This document shows, piece by piece, positions 56,636-64,000 of a stretch of 64,000 nt of DNA. Positions within the stretch are counted from its first letter, which is position 1. Each line of letters begins with the position of its first letter. The notes beneath the pieces are model-generated. The model worked only from the letters and a program-made list of their open reading frames with translations. It ran no database searches and had not been told where the DNA came from. Source of the DNA: Phytophthora colocasiae (taxonomy: Eukaryota > Oomycota > Peronosporomycetes > Peronosporales > Peronosporaceae). The stretch is taken from NCBI GenBank assembly GCA_018806915.1, contig JAGKQI010000098.1, positions 1,054,001 through 1,118,000 on the forward strand, read 5' to 3'. Position numbers and translations under genes: made by a program.

Positions 56636-59600
56636 TCAGAAGTGTGGTTCCGGCTTGTGCTTGAGTGCTGCCGTCAGATTCAACACTTCACCTGGCTCTG
56701 AGTTCTCCGATGACGAGCTCGCAGAGTCTGAACTTGAATCGTCAGAGTCTCCACCAGAGTCTGGTGCTCTATCATGACGCTTCGCTCTGCGGGACGCTCT
56801 TCGATCTCCATTAGGCCGCCTAGCTTCAGTTCTCTGCGGCGGATCTCGCCTCGGAGTAGGCGCACGTCTGGTATCACCCTTGGTCTCTGTCACCGAAGTC
56901 GCTCGAGTCACCTGGGTGGCCGTAGCAGTAGTAGCGCCGCCATTCCTCTCGGCCTTCACTCGCTTCGTCCCCGCGCTTCGCGCAGGGGTGCCTTGCTGGA
57001 AGGTTGCAACCTCTCGAGATTCCGTCTTGAGAGCCGGTGAATGTGACATGGGTTCAACCCCAACCCTTCTTGCGTCACTTCTGATTTCTGACCCTGATAC
57101 TGGATACATAGTTGCAACTTCAGGGTTGCCTGTTTGTAACGCTTGGTTTGAAGTTGCTGAATCAGGGTGGCCGACCCTTCGCGCTTCTTGAACTTGGGAT
57201 AATGTTGCTCGAAGGTTTCTCAACTGACCGGCTTGGAACCGTTGCATGTTCTGAGAACTTTCTTTCTCCCTGTCGCGTTCAGCTTCTATGTCTTTCATTC
57301 GCTGCTGTAGAGCTTCCATTTGAGAAATCCAGTCCCGTTTCATCTCGTCAGTCGCACGCGCACGTTCGGCTTCAGTCTCAGCCTCTCTCTGTCGCCAGCG
57401 TTCAGCAAACACTGATTCCAGACGTTGGTTTTCAGAGTTCTGGAGCTCCGTTTTCAGAGTTCCCAACTCTGCCGCGCTGCGACTCCTGAGCTTGCTTTCA
57501 GATACCAGACTTCTGCGTTCTTCAGCATCGTCGGCGCGTCTCTCAGCCTCCAGCCTCGCGTTTTCCTCGCATTTGTCCCTCCATGAGAACCGGCACGCGG
57601 TCGCTTTCCGGCCGGAGCTCTGCACGCACAGGCGAACCGCCTGCATGAACACGAGAGAAAGGAGTGCTGTGTACGTCCGCACTACACGTGGGTGAGCCCC
57701 CACCGTCTGCAGGTGGCGACGCATTCACCACAGTTCTTCTCTTCAACGTGATTGATTGAGCGCTCGGTGAGCGTCTGAATTTCGCGTCTTGCCTCCAAGT
57801 CACGTTGCTCTCGACGACGATCGCGTTCCATGGTCTCCAAGCGTTCTCGGGCCAAGAACACCATCTGCGCTTGCTCCATCCGGCTTTGCCACTCCTGCTG
57901 TTGCCTCATGACGTTCAACTCGATCTGGGCAGGCCCTGATCTCTGAGAGCTTCGAGCTTCAGACTTCGTACGACTCGACGCAATGGAACTCAAGCGTCGG
58001 GACGGTGGTCTCGGAAGGTCTTCACTCTTCACACTTTGGCGGTGGCTCTGGTGACTTTCGCTTCGGGTGGAGGCAGATACAGGCGGAATCTCCGGAGACA
58101 ATTGTTTGAATTCCCGTGAAGAACTTCTGACAGACACCTGGTTTCCAGACTCCGCGCCCGGCACCTCTGGTCTCTCTTCCGGCATGTCGACATCCTCGGA
58201 CTCTGGTTTCACTGGTAACAGCGTTCGCGTCACTTGGATCCTCATGCCTTCAGAGACTGTTCCTCCTACATCAACACCTTGAGCGATTAACGCCAGACTT
58301 CCCGTGGGCGGCGGCATATGTGATGCCGCCCCTCGACTCATGGACATCAAGGACGAGTCCGTAGAGCTCCCTCGTGAAGTCTGGAAACCCGACGACTGGT
58401 CGTCTGAGGTCCCAATGATACTGGGAATTGGCACGTCCGACATCCGAGTCCGAGAGGTGCTGTGATCTTCAGACATTGGATTTTCAGACTCCGGTCGCGT
58501 GTTATCAGAGCGACTCTCGTACTGCGGCAATGAAGACAGCGATGGCGTCGATAAAGCTGACGGTGTTGACGGGATTTGTGGGCGCGGCGGTCTCTGCTGT
58601 AAGCGCTTGGACTGTGGCGGCTCGTCACTGCTGGAACCATCAGAACTGTGCGTCACTCGGAGTCCGGTTACCCGGAGTCGCATGATCAGTCGTTGTCCTT
58701 GTAGGTCAGCATTTTTGTCAGGTAATACACTGTCTGCTTCGTTCTTGCCAGTTGTGTCTTCTTGCTTCATGCTGTCTGGGAGTCGGCAAACTTGTAACCT
58801 GGCGGTCACTGTGGCCCACTCAACCAATTCCACTGCGAGTCGACTCTGAAGTTCGGACGCCACACTGCGTACTTGAGACCCAACGACGGCTGACGCCTGC
58901 GTCTGAGACCAGGTTGGGAGGAGGTTCTGGAATTCGAAACCTGCCTCGTACAACATTGTCTGAAGAACAGCCACACACTCCGGTGCTGTCAACGTGCTCA
59001 TCGGAATCTCAACATAAGATAGGTCTTGGATCCAACCAAAACTATGACGCCTCACGTGAAACTCTGAGATCCACATATCCTCAGGGAAGACGGAGGAACA
59101 TCGCCATTTGATGTAGTCGCCGGTCGCTGCAGCAGCCTTCTGGAAAGCATCAGCACTAGGCTTCATCGTCGGCCGCATATACTCGACGCTTGGCGGGACG
59201 ACCTTGCCTGTGTCCATATCTCTCCAACGGCGGAACGCACGGCGCACATACCTCAGAGCTCGTTCCCCGTCAAGCCAATCAGCCCTCCCAGACTCATCAG
59301 ACGGTGTCTTCAGAGACTCTTCAGACTTGATCGCCATGTCATCAGACATAGGTGCGTTTTCAGACTTTGGGGACCGTGGAACATGTTCTTCAGAGAGTCC
59401 GGGTTCTGGTTTCACTTCATCCACGGACTGGCCGGAAGTTGCCGAATCTGAACACAGATCGATCACTTCCGGGGACTCAACCATATCGGCGCCTCCCTCA
59501 GACGCCTCATCACCACCCTCGCGGGCAGTGGTCGCCTCGTCACCAGAAGCTTCGACTTCTGACGGGCCTTCAGAACCTTGTTCACCAGGGACAGCAGGTG

Positions 59601-59838
59601 TCTCTTGAGCTTCTGGTTTCTTAGCAGGCTGGTCTTCGACCGCCGGTTCTGGGACGCTCACATTCTCAGCTGCCTTCTTCTCTCGTGCAGCTTTCCTCTT
59701 CTCGCGGGCCGCCTTCTGGATAGCATCCAAGTCTGGTTGCTCTTCAGGCGACAAACCTTGTAGACGCTTGGATTGACGTGTCGGAATACTCCGACCACGA
59801 CCACGGCGTCCTCCTCTCGTAGATCCTGGCGTAGCCAT
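56636..59838 (-). pseudogene. Gypsy-A3 gag, long N-terminal part
   Basis: Starts at MATPGSTRGGRRGRGRS (59838); the ORF is open further upstream to 59901. Basic N-terminus, K/R/A helical region, acidic E/S-rich segment, conserved block (AVLQTMLYEAGFEFQNLLPTW, about 58950), S/P-rich region, then coiled coil. The frame is lost between about 57740 and 57600. The coiled coil (ERWRQREAETEAERARATDEM) and the R/P/S-rich tail continue in ORF 57724-56636, and another shift follows before capsid. The intact family Gag would be roughly 1400 residues, several times the usual gypsy length. Confidence 0.88.
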
Positions 59839-59910
59839 CTTGAATATAGACGCTTGACAGGAAACTTTCTCTTCTTGTACTCTTAAATCCGGTGATATCA
59901 CGATTCCAAA

Positions 59911-59929
59911 GATCCGGGCACGCGCACCA
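59911..59929 (-). other. Gypsy-A3 tRNA primer-binding site
   Basis: Plus strand GATCCGGGCACGCGCACCA, two bases from the 5' LTR, same tRNA 3' end as in A2 and Gypsy-C. Confidence 0.85.
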
Positions 59930-59931
59930 GT

Positions 59932-61609
59932 TGTCGCGAAGTCGGTGAAACTTTGGTCGCGGAGCAGGGGCGTATAGTGAACCCTAGTTATACGACTACT
60001 GAAAAGGGGTTTTCAGAGCAGTACAACGGTAGGTTGGCGTGTGGTACCTTGCGGTATCCTCGTGGGTTCGTTGTCTTCAGAAATATGACCCTCGCCGGAG
60101 TCTGAGAATGTGTTGTGAAGAGAAGTTGGGGTTCCCTTGGAGTCTGGTGTCGGTATTCAGGAAATCCTTCCAGGAGCGTTCGGGAGTCGGGATCTCTGGG
60201 AACCAAGATGGTTTCCAGGAAGTCGGCGGTCGAAAAGAGGTTAATATACCAGAGAAAGTCTGAAATCGGTGTCTGAATATCACAAATCCAGAACCGAGAT
60301 ACCTGACTTTCAGAGATAAACAACCAATATTCAGAGTTCGAAAAATATACAAATATATACAGCCGTTCTTATTCTTTCTAGGCCCTTGAACGGTGGGCTA
60401 ACACTCCAGGTCAACTAGGGACTTACTACCGGACACCTGGTCTGTCTGGTATCCCTTTACGTTCGCGCACCACCCTCTAGTATAGAGGGAAAATATAAAC
60501 CAATACAATCGGCTATATATAACAGTCTACCTTGCACTCTGAAAACGACTGTCTAGTTTCCAGAGCCTGTCCAAACGAGCAATATGAAATGGGCTACCGC
60601 TAGAGACAAAACAAACGACCCAACTAGGATATGGAATAGGCGGGTCCTCTCAGGTCTCTACGTTACCTGATCTCCACCTAAGGGGATTGAATTTGGTGGA
60701 GATCACACGACGTACGTGATGACGCAGTGGCTTGAATACCTCTCAAGCGGACTTGTGCAGTAGCAAGCAAATTGAACTCTGTTTATCGTTTATCTTCCTC
60801 ACCAACTATCATATATCTCTGGTAACTCTCTCCTTCTTGTCGTCTTTTGCGTCCTTTATGCAGTCAGTCTTCATATCTCAGGTACTCTTGGTCTTTGTAT
60901 ACATCTGGTACTTTGACTTGGTCTCAGTATGCAGTCTGTGCAGCCGATCTCGATGGGTTGACAGGTAGAGACGTCATTATGGGGATGTGCAGGTCAGTAA
61001 TCACTTGAATGCGTGACTTGAACTTGGGTTCACTTGGTTTCATTATGGTCTTGAATCTTCGGTGGTTTCAGAGTTCGGTATCCTGGTTTTCAGAGTCTGA
61101 TATCACTTGGTTTTCAGAGTCTTGGTCACTCAGAGTTAGAGATACCAGAGTCTTGAATACGAAACCGGAGTACGGAGCACCAATGCTACAACGTACATGA
61201 AGATCTTGAGGGTTGCGCGGGTGCGCGACGTCCGGCGCGCGATACTTGGTCTCTGCGGGTATATATTGTGAATCCTTGAACCATCCATCGTCGCGCTGGA
61301 CGGTAACGGGATGAGGTCTCTCAGAGATACGTTCTTCTGAGAGACTTTCCGCCAGAACTTAGGCACTCATCGTCGGGGAAAGTCCGGTGACCAGACAGAG
61401 TGTAGTTGATCTTCAGAGTTGTGCACACTCTGAAGTACACTTCTGGTCCTTTGGGCCCCTTTACAGTCAGGCGAAGGTTTATCCACAATCTTCCACAGAT
61501 GTCGCACGGGTGCGGCCGCGTCCCAAAGTCCCTTTCGCTTATAACCCATAGATCACATCGTAACGTAATATCCACCTGTCGCTCGAAAATCGGAATTAAC
61601 ATCATGTCA
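59932..61609 (-). repeat. Gypsy-A3 5' LTR (1678 bp)
   Basis: Near-identical to 44281-45966; an 8-bp deletion near 61550 (CATAGATCAC versus CATAGTATAACCAATCAC) accounts for the length difference. It contains the conserved TATATATA box and the CCCTCTA...TAGAGGG hairpin around 60480-60520. Confidence 0.96.
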
Positions 61610-61613
61610 AATA

Positions 61614-61938
61614 ACTCTTGACCGTGCGTCCTCGCGGCTACACAGCTAATCTTCAACTGAACCGCTAGCTACTGCTAATTCCTATGCATGCACGGCTACT
61701 GGTCTTCTTCGTCGTTCTCCACCGGATCACCCATTGAAACCCCCAGCGACTCTTCACGGTCGCGATCTTCTGTCAACGGTCACAGGTCTGGATATGGGTC
61801 ACATACCCGGCCCTTACTCCGACCCACGGGTGTCATCTTGTCTTCCTTCTCGTCTTCGTCATCTGTACTTGGTCTCTGTTATCGCCATCCTGGTCCTCTT
61901 TCTATCTGTAAGTCCAGCGAAAAACCACTCTGCTTACT
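61614..61938 (-). repeat. Gypsy-B 5' LTR, second part
   Basis: Matches 35149-35473. It ends GCTTACT, followed by the Gypsy-B TSD CGAC (61939-61942). With 43917-44280 it gives exactly 689 bp, the length of the other LTR. Confidence 0.93.
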
Positions 61939-61942
61939 CGAC

Positions 61943-63337
61943 GTACTAACTCATCATGTGTGAAGGCGGTTGGACGCTTGTCGACTTCGGGACATACACA
62001 AGTCATTTTGCTCGCAAGAACTACTCAAAGACGTTTGTTCCTTGGTTGTATATGTTTGTCCGAACGGAACACCAAACTGCTTACACGACCATGTTTAGAG
62101 TGCTATGCAAGTACGCAAAGATTTTTTTTGGATATTGACGTGTGCTTGGCTTTTGGTAGCCTGGATCGAACTGCTGGAATTGCTAATGCGTATCAAGACG
62201 TTTGGCCTAGCATTAGGCTCCTGAACTGATATCCCCATTTTAGCAGGTCGCGAAAACATCAATTTACGACACCAACATACATGTGAATATTCTCGATTTA
62301 GCCGAGGCGCGCTCGCAGAAGCAGTTTTGGCTTTAGCGGAGCTGTTTCTAGCCTATTGGTGTGAACATGGAGAGGAGGACTACGTTAAGTGGATGCGTGA
62401 GTACTACATGGGGGAAACGGGTTCTACAATGCTGCTGTTCCTGGCTTGACGCCTAGTCAAAATGCGTTAGAATCTCACCATCAAGCTATCAAGGAAGCCT
62501 GTAAGGCTACGCTTCGAGCAAGCACAGCGGTTGTGTTGAACGACACTTCGCCAGGAATTTTGAAGCATCAGCGCAATCAGATTGTTCGACTGCAACTACG
62601 ACACTTTTATTAAGGTGCGACACTACTGCGTAATATTCAAACTGACCATAGATGTGTCTATTTGGTGCAGGTCCGCTTTTGAGTGATGAAGTGGTGCATG
62701 CTTTAAAGCCGAGCTTTACTGCTTATCACTGCACCAAGTCCGCGTTCTTCACCTGGACAAACTAAATGGATTAGCCCCAACGCCTAAGTTTTCAGCTGAA
62801 AAGGTTTGTGGTGTTCCGTCAACAATTCTTTTCTTCTAATGAAGCCGCTTACATTGATTGTGTTTGCTGCGTATAGATCAAAGCATCAGGAGTAAATATG
62901 ATTGTGATTGCAAAACGTTTGCACACAATGGCTGGCAATGCTTGCACGTGATAGCAGCTATGGTTCTACAAGGCGATATCAGCATCGAAGGAATGCTTAT
63001 GGCATTACCTGTCCGAAAGCGCAGTGGTGGACAGTACAAAGCAAAAGGCTCTCTGCACTCAGGTGGAGACAATTCGCATCAATTCTCGGTAGATGTGCTT
63101 GTGAAAGATTTCCTGAACCAGCCAGCGACGCCACTTCACTGGAACGTGATGAAGGAATTTCCAGTCAACGCAACAGACCCTGACGGTCCAAGCCATTTCT
63201 TGCTGGGGAATGTATTCTCTTGGACGGAAGAAAAGGCATTTACCTTTGGCTGGTTAAGTTTTCGAGCAAGCGAGAAGTTCTCGTTGAGTGCGAAGCTCTT
63301 GCTGAGCTCGTTCATGCAGCTTGCATTCACGGCGTAA
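61943..63337 (+). pseudogene. MULE transposase relic with SWIM zinc finger
   Basis: Broken frames on the plus strand. 61956-62138: FVPWLYMFVRTEHQTAY, CKYAKIFFG. 62150-62230: GSLDRTAGIANAYQDVWPSIR. About 62340-62570: YWCEHGEEDYVKWM, LTPSQNALESHHQAIKEA, matching the C-terminal MULE pattern around N-x-LES-H. 62858-63337: a SWIM finger CDCKTFAHNGWQCLHV (C-x-C-x9-C-x-H). The N-terminal part including the first catalytic Asp is absent. There are many frame changes, so this is long dead. Confidence 0.82.
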
Positions 63338-63527
63338 ATGTAACTGGGCTCATTCCGTTCGAGACTACCGTCTAGATCTAGAATATACACGCATTGCATA
63401 GTGTTTGACTTGGTTGTTGGACATTACTCAGTGAGCATCCATTTCGCCCCTGTTCCTCACTTATCATCATCCTATTCTAGCTGTTCCTCAGAAAGCAGAC
63501 ACCTTTGCTCATAAAAAAAGCCCGTCC
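63338..63527 (+). repeat. MULE right end with TIR
   Basis: Non-coding tail; the last 46 or so bases (from CTGTTCCTCAGAAAG to AAGCCCGTCC) are the inverted complement of 34658-34705 with several mismatches. Confidence 0.75.
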
Positions 63528-63528
63528 C

Positions 63529-64000
63529 TGCCCTCGTCAGCGAACTCAGCAGCCTCCTGGACCATGCGGCCGATCTCCTCCTGGGACAGACGGCCCTTTT
63601 CGGCAGTGATCGTGATAGTCTCAGCAGTCTCAGCCTTGCCTGTGCCCTTGTCCTCGGCGGTCACCTGCAAGATACCGTTGGCATCGATCTCGAACGTCAC
63701 TTCAATCTGGGGAACACCACGCGGGGGCAGGCCAGTCAGCTCGAACTTGCCAAGAAGACGGTTGTCCTTGGTCATGGCACGCTCACCCTCGAACACCTGG
63801 ACCAGCGCAGCGGGCTGGTTGTCCTGGTACGTGGAGAAGGTTTGCGACTTCTTGGTCAGGATCACAGTGTTACGGTTGATCAACTTCGTCATGACACCAC
63901 CCACAGTCTCAATACCCTGGGACAGAGGCACCACATCAATCAGAAGCATATCCTTGGTCAGGTCGTCCTGCTCGCCGCTCCGGATACCGCCCTGCACGGC
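63529..64000 (-). pseudogene. BiP/HSP70 substrate-binding-domain fragment (runs off the right edge)
   Basis: On the minus strand the sequence enters at the window edge with [11 protein letters not shown], then [100 protein letters not shown]. This is the substrate-binding beta domain and start of the lid of an ER-type HSP70 (BiP). After ADE the frame enters the MULE TIR (GRDGLFL, stop at 63509). The rest of the lid is at 34657 and below. The N-terminal ATPase domain would lie right of the window. This part shows no break; Gln in PLSQGIET, where most HSP70s have Leu, is unusual. Confidence 0.92.

Larger units (their letters stand above)
44281..61609 (-). mobile_element. Gypsy-A3: complete 17.3-kb Ty3/gypsy element nested in the Gypsy-B LTR
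   Basis: TSD AATA (44277-44280 and 61610-61613). LTRs of 1686 and 1678 bp are almost identical: by eye about two substitutions, two 1-bp indels and one 8-bp deletion. It is therefore the youngest insertion whose age can be read here. Minus-strand order: LTR, primer-binding site, gag, protease-RT-RNase H-RNase H-integrase-chromodomain, then a plus-strand ORF of about 1045 codons, polypurine tract, LTR. A handful of single lesions disable it. Rich in CTCTGA/TCAGAG. Confidence 0.97.
34785..61938 (-). mobile_element. Gypsy-B: Ty3/gypsy element inside the MULE, interrupted by solo LTR D and by A3
   Basis: Own sequence is 34785-44276 (minus 38924-40781) plus 61614-61938. LTRs of 689 bp have unusual termini AGTAAGC...GCTTACT, not TG...CA. 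TSD is CGAC (34781-34784 and 61939-61942). Minus-strand order: 5' LTR, primer-binding site, gag, protease (inverted), RT, RNase H, integrase remnant, 3' LTR. Seven substitutions between the LTRs by eye (about 1%) make it older than A3, as nesting requires. It is dead: stops, frameshifts, an inversion and loss of the integrase core. Confidence 0.93.
34658..63527 (+). mobile_element. Mutator-like element (MULE) relic splitting the BiP gene; itself filled by Gypsy-B and A3
   Basis: MULE-derived DNA is 34658-34784 and 61943-63527, about 1.7 kb in total. Imperfect TIRs of about 46 bp begin GGACGTGGCTTTTT (left) and GGACGGGCTTTTTTT (right, complement ending at 63527), and both contain TGAGGAA about 40 bases in. 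The target duplication in BiP is 9 bp with one transition: TGTCCTCGT (34649-34657) and TGCCCTCGT (63529-63537). A 9-bp TSD and a SWIM-type transposase are MULE hallmarks. Confidence 0.82.

Overview
The window is transposon-dense DNA from an oomycete nuclear genome, most likely a Phytophthora-like plant pathogen. The evidence is a Crinkler (CRN) effector gene with a variant LFLAK-type header, chromodomain Ty3/gypsy elements with two RNase H domains, several DNA-transposon relics (MULE, Harbinger, hAT), and two halves of an HSP70/BiP gene. No intact host housekeeping gene is visible. I call the elements Gypsy-A (three copies A1, A2, A3, plus a related solo LTR called D), Gypsy-B and Gypsy-C. These are my labels, not database names.

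Left half (1-26066): a three-level nest. A2 (minus strand; gag remnant 22779-23816 and 5' LTR from 23910) appears to be the host. A1 (plus strand) sits in A2's gag; its 5' part lies left of the window. Gypsy-C (plus strand, 5266-22116, complete with both LTRs) sits inside A1's 3' LTR with a 4-bp ATTT target-site duplication (TSD). A2's LTR then meets an inverted LTR fragment (25352-26066).

Middle (26067-34323): a Harbinger transposase relic and a Myb-like companion gene. Next is a CRN NTPase/nuclease-type effector gene (28883-32231) cut by a 1403-bp LTR-like non-coding element. Then come a MITE, a perfect palindrome with 53-bp arms, and a TIR element that itself contains a hAT element with a perfect 8-bp TSD.

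Right half (34324-64000): a second nest, four levels deep. A BiP/HSP70 gene (minus strand) is split into a C-terminal piece (34324-34657) and an upstream piece (63529-64000, running off the window). The splitter is a Mutator-like element (MULE, outer bounds 34658-63527). Gypsy-B (34785-61938) sits inside the MULE with TSD CGAC. A3 (44281-61609) sits inside Gypsy-B's LTR with TSD AATA. Gypsy-B also carries an inverted protease segment and the solo LTR D with TSD TCAT. LTR divergence by eye (B about 1%, C about 0.3%, A3 about 0.1%) agrees with the nesting order where it can be tested.

The most interesting system is the Gypsy-A/Gypsy-C lineage. These are about 17-kb elements with a very long Gag, a protease, a reverse transcriptase with a long insertion before YIDD, a catalytically degenerate gypsy RNase H followed by a second RNase H with all four acidic residues, and an integrase with chromodomain. 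On the opposite strand, between pol and the 3' LTR, lies a conserved large ORF of about 1000 codons. Each lineage is also saturated with its own short motif (CTCTGA/TCAGAG in A; CCGGA/TCCGG in C), in LTRs and in the hydrophilic linkers of the coding regions. An encoded DNA-binding or anti-silencing factor with matched sites is a testable idea, not a demonstrated one.
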